Shown here piece by piece: positions 22,751-32,954 of a stretch of 64,000 nucleotides of DNA. The stretch comes from Flavisolibacter longurius (GTDB lineage: Bacteria > Bacteroidota > Bacteroidia > Chitinophagales > Chitinophagaceae). Position 1 is the stretch's first letter; every line of letters starts with the position of its first letter. The position numbers were made by a program, and so were the translations under genes. The notes beneath the pieces were generated by a model, which made no database searches, was not told the DNA's origin, and saw only the letters and a list, made by a program, of their open reading frames with translations. The stretch spans positions 1-64,000 of the forward strand of contig JACJGO010000019.1 in the NCBI GenBank assembly GCA_014163555.1, in the 5' to 3' direction.

Positions 22751-22768
22751 CCTTTAAAGCGTACCGAG
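22751..22768 (-). repeat. Attachment-site copy (att) of tRNA-Met 3' end
   Basis: The 18 bases cctttaaagcgtaccgag are identical to 52393-52410. That stretch spans the last acceptor-stem bases, the discriminator and the first downstream bases of the intact tRNA-Met gene. No T-arm or anticodon arm precedes it here. A bare tRNA 3' end followed by a terminator is the expected product of site-specific integration at a tRNA gene. The ~29.6 kb between the copies is the candidate island. Confidence 0.6.
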
Positions 22769-22919
22769 AAAAGGACAAATAGCTAACGTAATTCAAGATT
22801 TTTTGAGCTTTTGTGCGATTGATTTTTAAGAGTTTTCCACTATTTATCGGTGCAATTACTCACTCACTTGCCACTTTATTCGCAAGGAAAAATGTAACTT
22901 TAAAAGTAAAGGCGGAGCT

Positions 22920-23738
22920 ATGATATATAAACAATGCATGTGCCCCAGTCCCGCTTTACAAGCATATGTCAGGAACTATACGCTGCTTCATCTTAAGCTA
23001 GATCCTTGCCAATCTATCCCTGTTAAACATCGCCCACCCAAACCGGAACAGGGAATTGTTTTTTACATTAAAGGGAATGTGACTTTGCAGACCCCAGTAA
23101 CCGGTTACCTACAGGTGCCTTCTGCAGTGTCTTTGTTCAGTCATCAGATTGATAAGAAAAGCTTTCAAATAAGCAATGAATTTTTAATGTTCACGGTATT
23201 TCTACGGCCTGGTATTTTACACCGATTAACAGGTGTGCCAGCTATTGAAATGAAGCAAGATTATCATGATGCAGCACTTTTCTTGGGTACGCAAGTAAAC
23301 ATCTTAGCGGAGCAACTTGCTACTGCAAATACTTATTCTTTGATAGTAGATATCATTGAACGTTTTCTGCTTGCAAGTTTTACTCGGATGAAAATGACTG
23401 CAACAGTTGATGATGTGGCTGACTATTTATTGGCTAACCCTACGCAGTTTTCTTTAGATGAGATAGCAAGACAAACCTACTTAAGTACCAAACAGTTTTA
23501 CAGGAAGTTTGTGGAAAGAATTGGAATTAGCCCCAAGTTATTCAGCAGAATGGCACGATTTAATAAGGCTTACCAATTCAAGATTATACAACCTTATGCG
23601 AGTTGGTCTTCTATTGCCCAAGAGTTTGGTTATACTGACTATCATCACCTAGAAAAGGAATTCAAGGAGTTCACAAGCTTGACACCAAATGAGTGGCTGA
23701 AACAAAATCAGGAAGCTCCTGAAAGAATACTACGGTAA
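22920..23738 (+). CDS. AraC-family transcriptional regulator
   Basis: A 272-aa cytosolic regulator. The N-terminal ~150 residues form a cupin-like sensor domain (MCPSPALQAYVRNYTLLHLK). The C-terminal AraC/XylS double helix-turn-helix spans about 170-262, with SLDEIARQTYLSTKQFYRKF as the first HTH and WSSIAQEFGYTDYHHLEKEF as the second, followed by LTPNEWL. The effector is unknown. The next gene downstream (NTF2-like, T9SS tail) carries a nonsense mutation, so a possible target or partner is broken. This is the first gene inside the putative island boundary. Confidence 0.9.
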   Translation: MIYKQCMCPSPALQAYVRNYTLLHLKLDPCQSIPVKHRPPKPEQGIVFYIKGNVTLQTPVTGYLQVPSAVSLFSHQIDKKSFQISNEFLMFTVFLRPGILHRLTGVPAIEMKQDYHDAALFLGTQVNILAEQLATANTYSLIVDIIERFLLASFTRMKMTATVDDVADYLLANPTQFSLDEIARQTYLSTKQFYRKFVERIGISPKLFSRMARFNKAYQFKIIQPYASWSSIAQEFGYTDYHHLEKEFKEFTSLTPNEWLKQNQEAPERILR

Positions 23739-23807
23739 AAATGTCTTTTTTCTACCCAAAAGCTAGAAAAATTAAATGAATTTTTGTTCTGAATAAAAAT
23801 CAGAAAA

Positions 23808-24542
23808 ATGAAAAAGTTTACTCTTACTGTAACCACTCTATTTCCTTTCCTACTTTTATTTAGTCAGAATAACCAGCAAAAGGAAATCGAAGTCAGAGCC
23901 ATGGAGATCGCTGAAGCGACAGCACTTCTACAAAAGGATATTACTACCTTGAGTAAGATATAGTCGCCTGGCTTTATGGTCAACTCACCTCTTAATGCCA
24001 TTGTTATTGGAGGCCAAGTAGAACTTGTAAAAGCTGGCATCATTAGCTATTCGTCTTTTACAAGAACTGTGGAGGAGGTAACGGTACTGAAGGATGTTGT
24101 AATTACTATGGGAGCTGAAACTGTAGTACCTACTGCGCCTGATCCGATGGCCGGTCAGACCGTTGTTAGAAGATTCACCAATATCTGGATCAAGGAAAAA
24201 GGAGAATGGATATTAGTTGCCAGACATGCCAACAATATTTGTTCCCCAATGCCAACCTCTCCAACACAAGCACAACATACAGATGAAACAGGTATAGGCA
24301 TTCACGCAATTAAGGTTAGGTGGAACCCCAGCCACCATGTTTTCTTCTTGGAGCTACCCGTTCAATTTACAGGTAAAAGCTGGGTACAAATAACTGATGC
24401 AAATGGAAGGATAGTAGAAAAGCTGGAGGTGGAAGCGGATACAAAAACGATTTCGATTGGAAGGAATTATCGTACAGGGATATATTTTGCTCAAGTTATC
24501 AACGGTCACCGAAAATCAACGGTAAAATTGGTTAAATTGTAA
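23808..24542 (+). pseudogene. NTF2-like (DUF4440/SnoaL-type) secreted protein with T9SS tail, in-frame TAG
   Basis: One reading frame runs from ATG 23808 to TAA 24542 but is interrupted by TAG at 23961-23963. Before the stop are a signal peptide and the helix MEIAEATALLQKDITTLSKI. After it, SPGFMVNSPLNAIVIGGQ continues the same NTF2 fold, followed by MAGQTVVRRFTNIWIKEKG. Family members have Trp at the stop position (KIWSPDF-like), so TGG to TAG is the simplest change. The C-terminal ~80 residues are a T9SS type A sorting domain (KSWVQITDANGRIVEKLEV ending VKLVKL). The 188-aa frame from 23976 lacks export signal and half the fold, so it is unlikely to be functional. A sequencing error is the alternative. 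Confidence 0.75.
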
Positions 24543-24830
24543 GTTCATAATATAACCGTGCAAGGGATTTACTGATTTTGAAACCTACTCTTTTAAACCC
24601 GCTGGGCTCGAACTTATTAAAGTAAGATTATTTTTATCAGTTAATAACCTATGCAAATTTTCGACACGTAACGAAGCGGTGAGCAATCACGATTTGCATC
24701 CTTATGGCCCGTTTTGAGAACTTCTTTAAAGGTAACAACACTACTTAAACGAATAACCTTCGGTAAGCCGAAGATGCCATCGCTCGATTTCGCCCATACT
24801 GTTTAATGGTGGGGTTGAAGAATCGAAAGT
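24543..24830. other. Non-coding stretch with possible decayed repeat
   Basis: No gene is seen. Bases 24755-24790 contain accttcggtaagccgaag and ctcgattt, resembling the loop and right stem of the hairpin repeats, and may be an eroded copy. Confidence 0.35.
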
Positions 24831-24950
24831 TGGTATTCACCAACCTGCCCGGCTAAGTGTAGAGTACCGGGTTTCCAACGGATGTCAATCTTGAGCTAAT
24901 CGATAAGGCTGACCTACGATACACCGAAGGTTGATCTTCTCGATTTTGCT
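24831..24950 (+). repeat. Hairpin repeat R1, copy A
   Basis: Contains the terminal palindrome (GGTATTC...GAGTACC, centred on TGCCCGGC) followed by an imperfect hairpin at 24899-24944 with the conserved loop region CGATACACCGAAGG. It sits between the NTF2-like pseudogene and the LytS-type kinase gene. Confidence 0.7.
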
Positions 24951-25145
24951 TGGCAAATTGCTGTGGTAACTATAGAAAGATTGCTATTGGTGCTGCAAAC
25001 GAACCAATTTTTTTCGCAAACTGTCCCTTTATAGCCACCAACTGCTAAATCTGATTGGTGAATAGATATGTGACGGTATAATTTGGACGTGAAATGCTGC
25101 TGAATTTACTTACCTTATTGGACCAAAACAGCATTTTACCAATCT

Positions 25146-27542
25146 ATGAAGAGGTTATTTCTTTTTGGCTGCTTATCAGTATTTTGCTTTACACTTTACT
25201 CGCAAAAGGGTTCGATATCCGATCAGGTAAACATCCTGCAGAAAACCCTTCCTTCTTCGAATGGGCAACGTCGGGTTGATGTGTTGAATCGTCTGGCGGA
25301 ATTTGCCTCGCAATCGCCGCATGCCAACGGCTGGAAGGCGAGGGGAGACTCTCAATCGTATTATGCAAAAATAGCGCTGAAGGAAGCCAGCCAGCTAAAT
25401 TATCAAAAAGGCATTGCCACAGCGTTGGTACACCAGGGAAGTGCCCAATGGCTGTATGCAATTCCACTGATTCAGGGAAAAAAGCAAGCGAAAGAAATAA
25501 AAGAGCTATTAAAAAAGGGAGAGGAGTTCCTTCTAAAAGGAATTGCAGTAGCTGAGCAACTAAAAGACAATAATCTTTTAGGTCTTGCCTATGAAGCCTT
25601 GTCACTTCAATATGAGTTATATGATCGAGACATGCGCTATAAGCTTACGAATTTTGAAAAGGCGGTCCATTATTTTAACAAGGCAAACAATAAGGCAAAA
25701 GAAGGTGAGGTCTCTACATGGCTGTGTGAGAACTATGGAACGATGGGAAGGTTTGAACAAGGATTTCCGTATTGCAAAAAAAGCATGGAATTATCAGAAT
25801 CCGCATTAAAAACCGCAAAGACAAAGGAAGAAAAAGAGTATCGGGTGTTTCTGGCACAACAGGCAATTGTTAATTTGGGTCTTCTGCATCAGACGGTTGG
25901 TGATTATCAATCAGCGAAAGATTATTTTTTAAAAAGCAGGCAGGTTGGTTTTACGAATGGCAGTAAATGGTCAATGGACGCAGAACTGGCAGAAGTATAT
26001 ACCCATATGGGAACATTTGATTCTGCTTTGTATCACCAGGCTAGGGTTGTACCCTCGCAACCAAGCAACCAGGTTTATGTGACTATCGGACATGCATACA
26101 TACTGGTAGAAATGAAAGACTATGACAAAGCGATTGTACTACTACAAGAATATTTGGATAATTACCGAAAAGGCAAGTCTACCTGGAGAGTGTTACTTCC
26201 TCTAGCCAAGGCTTATGTAGGCAAACGAAACTATGCTGAGGCCCTTACGTTGGCACAGGAAAGCATGAATAAATTGGGACAGAACCAGGGGCTGCAGATG
26301 ATGAGACATTACAAGGTTCTGGCCGATGCGTACCAAGGCGTCAACCGGTTTGACAGTGCCTACTATTTTCAAACCCGGTATTATGAGCTAAGGGATTCCA
26401 TCATGAACCGTCCTTTTCTCTGGCAATTGAACAACTATAAAAAAGCAGCCATTGATGCCAGGAAAGCAGAAGCGTATGCGCTCTTGCAACGGGACTACCT
26501 TTTCAAGGAGCAACAACTTCGCGAACACACCATACGAAAGGAACAAGCCGAAGCCTTACTTGTCCTTTTATACAAAGACAATAAGATCAAAGACCAGCAA
26601 CTCCTCATAGCAGATCAACAAATGAAACTTAAAGAGCAGTTGCTCAACGAACAACTGCTCACCCAAAAACAAAAGCAATCCGAACTAATGCTACTTGACC
26701 GGGAAGCAAAGCTCAACGAGCAGCGGCTTCGCCAGGAAACATTGGTCCAAAAAGTCCTCCTTGGAGGACTTTTGTTGCTTTTGGTAGTGAGTGCCCTGAT
26801 TGTTCGTGCTTTGTCTCTCAAACAGAAGAATGACAGACTGCAAAGTGAAAAGCGACAAGCTAGGCTCCAGCAACAATCTTCCGAACTGGAGATGCAGGCC
26901 CTTCGCGCACAGATGAATCCGCACTTCATTTTTAATTGCTTAAGCTCTATCAATAAATTTATTCTCAAGCATGAAAGCAAGGCCGCTTCTGATTACCTAA
27001 CCCGCTTTTCACGCCTTATCCGACGTGTTCTCACCAACTCGCAGTTGAGCATGATTCCACTGAGTGATGAAATTGAAATGCTAAAGCTCTATTTGGATAT
27101 GGAGCGACTGCGTTTTGACGGTGCTTTCGATTACGACATCGTCTATGCCAATAGCATTGAACCCGACATGATCTATCTTCCCCCGATGCTGCTGCAACCT
27201 TTTTGCGAAAACGCCATTTGGCATGGCCTTATGCACAAAGAAGCACCGGGCCACTTAGCCATTGTGATGCGCATTGAAAATGAAGCGTTGCATTGTGTTA
27301 TTACGGACAATGGTGTGGGTAGGGCAAGAGCTAGGGAGATCAAAAAAAACAAAGGCGAGCAGCATACCTCCTTTGGTTTAAAAATCACGCAGGACCGTTT
27401 GGCTCTTTTTAATGGCAGTAAATTGACCAAGAATTATTATCACATGGAAGATATATTGGATGAAGAGGGTAGGGTGGCAGGGACAAAGGTAAGCCTGGTA
27501 GTCAACTACAAAGAGTCTGTTCACCTAATGGAAAATGCTTAG
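25146..27542 (+). CDS. TPR-containing LytS/YehU-type sensor histidine kinase
   Basis: A 798-aa sensor kinase. Signal peptide or first hydrophobic segment (1-18), then TPR-like helical repeats (about 60-430) as a periplasmic sensor. A long Lys/Gln/Glu-rich coiled coil (about 440-540) and one transmembrane helix (VLLGGLLLLLVVSALIVRAL, about 537-556) follow. The His_kinase domain has LRAQMNPHFIFNCLSSI with phospho-acceptor His593, and the ATPase domain has PFCENAIWHGL (N box) and TDNGVGRARA (G1). It pairs with the LytTR regulator 3 nt downstream. The ATG at 25146 is chosen because the hydrophobic leader begins there. The signal sensed is unknown. Confidence 0.93.
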   Translation: MKRLFLFGCLSVFCFTLYSQKGSISDQVNILQKTLPSSNGQRRVDVLNRLAEFASQSPHANGWKARGDSQSYYAKIALKEASQLNYQKGIATALVHQGSAQWLYAIPLIQGKKQAKEIKELLKKGEEFLLKGIAVAEQLKDNNLLGLAYEALSLQYELYDRDMRYKLTNFEKAVHYFNKANNKAKEGEVSTWLCENYGTMGRFEQGFPYCKKSMELSESALKTAKTKEEKEYRVFLAQQAIVNLGLLHQTVGDYQSAKDYFLKSRQVGFTNGSKWSMDAELAEVYTHMGTFDSALYHQARVVPSQPSNQVYVTIGHAYILVEMKDYDKAIVLLQEYLDNYRKGKSTWRVLLPLAKAYVGKRNYAEALTLAQESMNKLGQNQGLQMMRHYKVLADAYQGVNRFDSAYYFQTRYYELRDSIMNRPFLWQLNNYKKAAIDARKAEAYALLQRDYLFKEQQLREHTIRKEQAEALLVLLYKDNKIKDQQLLIADQQMKLKEQLLNEQLLTQKQKQSELMLLDREAKLNEQRLRQETLVQKVLLGGLLLLLVVSALIVRALSLKQKNDRLQSEKRQARLQQQSSELEMQALRAQMNPHFIFNCLSSINKFILKHESKAASDYLTRFSRLIRRVLTNSQLSMIPLSDEIEMLKLYLDMERLRFDGAFDYDIVYANSIEPDMIYLPPMLLQPFCENAIWHGLMHKEAPGHLAIVMRIENEALHCVITDNGVGRARAREIKKNKGEQHTSFGLKITQDRLALFNGSKLTKNYYHMEDILDEEGRVAGTKVSLVVNYKESVHLMENA

Positions 27543-27545
27543 CAT

Positions 27546-28295
27546 ATGATTCAAGCGCTTATAATTGATGATGAAAAACATAGCTGTGAGGCCTTACAGT
27601 TACTTTTACAAGACAATTGTCCACAGGTTGAGGTAGTGGGTATTGCATATGCTGGTGAAGAAGCCTTGGTGCAGATTCAGCGTTTGAAACCACAACTCAT
27701 TTTTCTGGACATTGAAATGCCGCACATGACCGGCTTTCAGCTTCTGGAAAGGCTGCCTGTGATTGACTTTGAGGTGATTTTTACAACCTCTTATGACCAG
27801 TATGCGATTAGGGCCTTTAAGTTCAGTGCCCTGGACTATCTGCTCAAACCTGTGGACCGCGAGGAGTTGGAAAGCGCCGTGCAAAAGGTTGTACAGAAAG
27901 TGTCAGCCAAAATTCCAGAGCAACTCAATATTCTGTTGCAAAAGCTGCAGCAGCCTGCCGCTGTGCAACGTATAGCCCTGCCCACCATGCAGGGTTTAGA
28001 GCTAGTGCCTATCCAAGAAATTATTCACTGTTCTTCCCAAAGCAACTACACCGCTTTTCAGTTAAAGGAGAACAGGTGCCTGCTAGTATCCCGCACGCTG
28101 AAGGAAGTGGAAGAAATGCTGAGTGATCACGCCTTTTTACGTGTACACCATTCGCATTTAGTCAATCTAAATGAAGTAATCCGCTATGTCAAAGGAGAAG
28201 GCGGTTATCTCGTAATGACCGATGGCTCCACTATTGATGTTTCCCGTGGCCGTAAGGAAGTCCTGCTACACCGATTGGGGATTGTAAAATCATAA
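27546..28295 (+). CDS. LytTR-family response regulator
   Basis: A 249-aa regulator. The receiver domain (1-115) has the acidic pair DDEK near the N-terminus, phospho-acceptor Asp55 in LIFLDIEMPHMTGF, and the conserved Lys in LDYLLKPVDRE. The LytTR DNA-binding domain (about 145-245) includes IIHCSSQSNYTAFQL and FLRVHHSHLVNLNEV. It starts 3 nt after the sensor kinase, so the pair forms one operon. No terminator is obvious; hairpin repeats B1/B2 begin about 25 nt downstream. LytTR proteins typically bind direct repeats upstream of membrane or envelope genes. Confidence 0.95.
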   Translation: MIQALIIDDEKHSCEALQLLLQDNCPQVEVVGIAYAGEEALVQIQRLKPQLIFLDIEMPHMTGFQLLERLPVIDFEVIFTTSYDQYAIRAFKFSALDYLLKPVDREELESAVQKVVQKVSAKIPEQLNILLQKLQQPAAVQRIALPTMQGLELVPIQEIIHCSSQSNYTAFQLKENRCLLVSRTLKEVEEMLSDHAFLRVHHSHLVNLNEVIRYVKGEGGYLVMTDGSTIDVSRGRKEVLLHRLGIVKS

Positions 28296-28318
28296 TGGAC
28301 AATAGCCTTTATTATTGG

Positions 28319-28480
28319 GACTAGTTACTAAGTACCTGTTTTTAGGTTTCCTCGAGTTAAATGTAGAATAGTGGACGTCAACCTTCGGTGTAACGAAGGT
28401 AGCAGTACTCTACTTTCCCATAAATGCGACTGGATAGGAGGATTCATTATTTAATTGCAGATACTTACCAACTTGCCCGG
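28319..28480 (+). repeat. Hairpin repeat R1, copy B1 (inverted-loop subtype)
   Basis: Starts CTAGTTACTAAGTACC and ends ATACTTACCAACTTGCC. The hairpin at 28372-28410 has loop CGGTGTAACG, the reverse complement of the usual loop. It is strongly similar over its length to copy J2 (44130-44297), but the right stem arm has diverged. Confidence 0.7.
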
Positions 28481-28647
28481 CTAGTAGCGAAGTATTGAAT
28501 TACCAAACCCAGTTATAAATCCGTACATTATTATGCGAATCGATAATGTGATCCTTCGGTCTACCAAAAGTTCACATTATCAATTGTGCTATTGGTAAAA
28601 AGATAAAACGAAATAAAGGGGCAATTATGGTACATTTTTACTACCTG
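28476..28647 (+). repeat. Hairpin repeat R1, copy B2
   Basis: Abuts B1 head to tail at CTTGCCCGGCTAG. It shares its entire length with copy D (33999-34171), including the ends GGCTAGTAGCGAAGTAT and GGTACATTTTTACTACCTG. The internal hairpin at 28538-28585 has different stem bases from D with compensating changes on both arms. Confidence 0.75.
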
Positions 28648-28712
28648 GGTCAAAAATGGTCAAACTTACCAGTTAAGAATGTTCGAGTTTTATACCTCCG
28701 GTTGCCTGGCTC

Positions 28713-29609
28713 TTAGTTCAGCATCCTATATTCATTCGGTGACTGCCCAACCTTTTGTTTGAACAATCGGGTAAAATGCTGCGGATATTTAAAGCCAAGT
28801 GCATAGGCTATTTCGCTAACTGATTTGCTCCTTTCAAATACCATTTCTTTCGCAACGTCAATCACCCTTGCTTGTATGTACTCCTGCGCTGTTTTGCCGG
28901 TTTCCTTTTTTATCAGGTCACCAAAATAACTTGCAGACAAATTCAGGCTACTTGCACAGTAGGCAACAGAAGGCAAACCCATAGTTTGTGGTTTGTCTGA
29001 CTGATAATACTCGGTTAACAACTGTTCGAATCTTTCCAATGTTCCTTTATGCACATTCTCACGGGTAATGAACTGGCGGTCGTAAAAACGAATGCAATAA
29101 TTCAATAGCATTTCGATATTGGAAACGATCAATCGCCTGCTGTGCTTATCTAAGGCATGTTCCAGTTCATATTCTATTTTAGAAAAACAATCCAATACAA
29201 TCTTTTTTTCCCGCTCTGACAAGTGCAAAGCTTCATTGGATTGATAAGAAAAGAAGGTATAATCATGCATATGCCTGCCAAGAGAAGTGCCATGTATCAA
29301 ATCGGGATGAAAAACCAGTGCATGCCCTTTCGGTTGGTACGTTTCGCCACTGCTGTCAACAGTAACGACCTGTCCCGGCGCAATAAACACCAGGGTCCCT
29401 TCCTGGTAATCATATGTTGCTCTGCCATACCGCAGGTCACCACATTTCACTTCCTTTAAAAAAACAGTGTAAAACCCAAAGTACATATTGGAGGCTTGCC
29501 TTGGAGCCGCCTTAGACATGTCAATCACACTTACCAGAGGATGCAACGTTTCCTTTTGGTTGAAGCTATTGTAATCGTTGATGGTCTCAAACCGTCTTAT
29601 GTTTTCCAT
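28713..29609 (-). CDS. AraC-family transcriptional regulator
   Basis: A 298-aa regulator with an N-terminal cupin-type domain (about 20-150, GTLVFIAPGQVVTVDSSGE) and a C-terminal AraC HTH pair. The second HTH is SVSEIAYALGFKYPQHFTRL followed by FKQKVGQSPNEYR. It is divergent from the aldo/keto reductase gene at 29768, with a 158-bp shared promoter region, so it probably controls that gene and the following DUF4440/NHL gene. The effector is unknown. Confidence 0.92.
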   Translation of the reverse strand: MENIRRFETINDYNSFNQKETLHPLVSVIDMSKAAPRQASNMYFGFYTVFLKEVKCGDLRYGRATYDYQEGTLVFIAPGQVVTVDSSGETYQPKGHALVFHPDLIHGTSLGRHMHDYTFFSYQSNEALHLSEREKKIVLDCFSKIEYELEHALDKHSRRLIVSNIEMLLNYCIRFYDRQFITRENVHKGTLERFEQLLTEYYQSDKPQTMGLPSVAYCASSLNLSASYFGDLIKKETGKTAQEYIQARVIDVAKEMVFERSKSVSEIAYALGFKYPQHFTRLFKQKVGQSPNEYRMLN

Positions 29610-29767
29610 GGCACTCCATTTTCGTAAATCAAAACTACTATTTTCCTAAGCCCTCCATTGATGCGCATTCTCTAATCAGCAATAATGGTAGGTAAAACCG
29701 TAATCTGTATACAAGAGGGCCGGATAATTGAGGTGACCTTTGTGCAATTAGAATCAAGCTATTCAAA

Positions 29768-30934
<1,167 letters not shown>

Positions 30935-30975
30935 TTGAAAACATATCTAATTAAATACCGACAAAAATTACATAC

Positions 30976-32202
30976 ATGAAAGCATTAATCTTCGGACTAT
31001 TTCTATTGCTTGCCGGTGTGCAACTGTCCTTTGCACAATCGGTACAGGATAGTATTTCAAAAAAGAAGCACACCAAGGCGGAACAGGAAATTATCAACCT
31101 GTCAAAAGCCAAGTGGGATTGGATGGCAGATAAGAAGGTAGATACATTGTCAACACTGTTCCATGAAAAATCCATGTTCGTCCATATGGGAGGAAGCTGG
31201 GGGAAAGGCCAGGAAATTGATGTTATTAAAAGCGGTAGGATTTGGTATAAGAAAGCAGAAGTCTATTCCGCTTCTGTAAATATCATTGGAAATACGGCAA
31301 TTCTGCTAAATGACATCGACCTGGTGGCAGTAGTGGGTGGAAATGAAGTTGCCAATCCCTTTATGGTAACCGAAGTATATATCAAAGAAAAAGGCGCCTG
31401 GAAAATGGGCTCACTCACCTTTTCACGGCTGGTACGTCCGCTTAAAATAGACAAAAAACTGGGGTTGGAAAAGCTATGGGAATCCGATTCGACTACACTG
31501 AAGGGCCCGGAATCGGTTCTCTACGATTCCGCATCAAACTCACTGTATGTATCGAGCATGAATGCAGGTACAATTGTACGGATGGACACCAGTGGAAAAG
31601 TAATTCAGAAGGACTGGGTAACAGGACTTACTTCCAATAAAGGCTCGGCTTTGTACAACGGTTTACTCTATACAGCCGAAACAGCAGCGGTAGCCGTAAT
31701 CGATGTTAAAAAGGGTTTGGTTGTAAAGCGCATCCCGGTTGAAGGTGCGGTCATGCTGAATGATGTAGCTGTAGATTCGAAAGGCATCCTGTATGTTACG
31801 GATACCCGTGCCGGAAAAGTTTACAGAATAGAAGGAGACCAACCAGCTGTATATCTGGAAAACCAGCCTGGTGCCAATGGTTTATTAACTGTAAATTCCG
31901 ATTTATATGTGGCTACTTCAACCAAATTTTTGAAAGTAGATGACAAAGGTTCAGTTACCACTATCGCAGATGGTTTTGAAAGTGGACTGGACGGTATTGT
32001 GATGCTTTCAGAAAACGAGTTTATCATTAGTAATTATAAAGGCATCCTTTACCACGTTAAAGGGGATGGAACAAAACAGCTTTTGTTAGATACCCGTACC
32101 AATGGATTAATGGCCAACGATATTAGCTATAACAGCAAAACCAAAACCCTTTATGTGCCTTCCTTCAGCACCAATCGTGTCATTGCGTATAAAATAAAAT
32201 AG
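30976..32202 (+). CDS. Secreted DUF4440 (NTF2-like) - SMP-30/NHL beta-propeller fusion
   Basis: A 408-aa protein with a signal peptide (1-20, VQLSFAQ). Residues ~30-155 are an NTF2-like DUF4440 domain (IINLSKAKWDWMADKKVDTL, then GGSWGKGQEIDVIKSG and KEKGAWKMGSLTFSRL). Residues ~165-408 form an SMP-30/NHL-like propeller (GPESVLYDSASNSLYVSSMN, LNDVAVDSKGILYVTD, LMANDISYNSKTKTLYVPSF). Each half is common alone, so the fusion is less usual. It probably binds or hydrolyses a lactone-like small molecule in the periplasm. It lies downstream of the aldo/keto reductase, 41 nt apart, and is likely co-transcribed and controlled by the divergent AraC regulator. Confidence 0.85.
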   Translation: MKALIFGLFLLLAGVQLSFAQSVQDSISKKKHTKAEQEIINLSKAKWDWMADKKVDTLSTLFHEKSMFVHMGGSWGKGQEIDVIKSGRIWYKKAEVYSASVNIIGNTAILLNDIDLVAVVGGNEVANPFMVTEVYIKEKGAWKMGSLTFSRLVRPLKIDKKLGLEKLWESDSTTLKGPESVLYDSASNSLYVSSMNAGTIVRMDTSGKVIQKDWVTGLTSNKGSALYNGLLYTAETAAVAVIDVKKGLVVKRIPVEGAVMLNDVAVDSKGILYVTDTRAGKVYRIEGDQPAVYLENQPGANGLLTVNSDLYVATSTKFLKVDDKGSVTTIADGFESGLDGIVMLSENEFIISNYKGILYHVKGDGTKQLLLDTRTNGLMANDISYNSKTKTLYVPSFSTNRVIAYKIK

Positions 32203-32355
32203 AGTCCATAGCAGTAAACCATTTTCAGCCTTTTCTGATAGGTAAGCACCATTAGCGAAGTAAAGGACTAACAAGCATGAAGAACGCAATATTTATTCTG
32301 ATGATTATTGGGTTGTGTGTAGTATCCTGGATGGAAGAGATGAATATGATAAATT

Positions 32356-32550
32356 CAGGTACTCAACAACTTGCCAGGCTACGACATTGGAGTCGAAAGC
32401 AACTTCTTATACAACGTACAGGGTACCGGATTTTCAACGAATGACATCCCTGTGCAAATCCAGAAGGCTGAACTACGATACAGTGAAGGTTGGCCTTCTC
32501 GATTTTGCCATGGGTGTAATAGAATAGGAGAGCAGTAACTTGCAGGGAAG
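32356..32550 (+). repeat. Hairpin repeat R1, copy C
   Basis: Begins with GGTACTCAACAACTTGCC and contains GGGTACCGGATTTTCAACGA. The hairpin at 32461-32501 (CAGAAGGCTGAACT with AGGTTGGCCTTCTCG, two G-T pairs) is followed by the conserved tail ATGGGTGTAATAGAATAGGA, also seen in copy K. Confidence 0.7.
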
Positions 32551-32592
32551 AAAATCAAGTAGCCCTTCTTTAATTGTGATATCAGTTAATAA

Positions 32593-32745
32593 GTCGATGA
32601 AACGAAATCAGCTGTCAGAAGATTAATTGTAAGCGGAGCTGTTCAAATAAATAATCAAAAAGTGATTGATCCAGCCCAGTTAATTGAACTAAAACCGGCT
32701 ACTAAAATAAAGATGGGTAAAAGAAAATACATTGAGCTAACCTAA
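32593..32745 (+). pseudogene. C-terminal S4-domain fragment of a tyrosyl-tRNA synthetase-like gene
   Basis: An open stretch after TAA (32590-32592) with no start codon encodes SAVRRLIVSGAVQINNQKV, then an acidic/polar segment and IKMGKRKYIELT before TAA at 32743-32745. The pattern (A/S)RRLI-x-GAVxIN-x-KV ending in a GKRK(Y/F) strand is the S4 RNA-binding domain at the end of bacterial TyrRS. The catalytic body is absent. I read it as a gene remnant left between repeat copy C and the homocysteine methyltransferase gene. An isolated S4 protein with a non-standard start is a less likely alternative. Confidence 0.5.
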
Positions 32746-32954
32746 ATGTCTTGGACTGTGTGGCTTTATTGCAAAGGATACAGCACGAAGATTTAGATCT
32801 GCCGCTAACATCGTTTTGCTACAATGCGGGCTGAAGTAAATGAGCTAAACTTCACCATTCTATTTAGCTTTTGTACTTTAGTGAGGCTGAAGTGCAACAA
32901 ATGCCCGTAGAGGCAGCAAAACGCTCAACATTATGCACAATCAAAACCTTCTTT

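Noticed and set aside
22751-22768. A decayed second tRNA-Met gene rather than an att site
   Set aside because: Only the last acceptor-stem bases match; no T-arm, anticodon arm or D-arm remnant is seen upstream. It remains the main alternative to the island interpretation.
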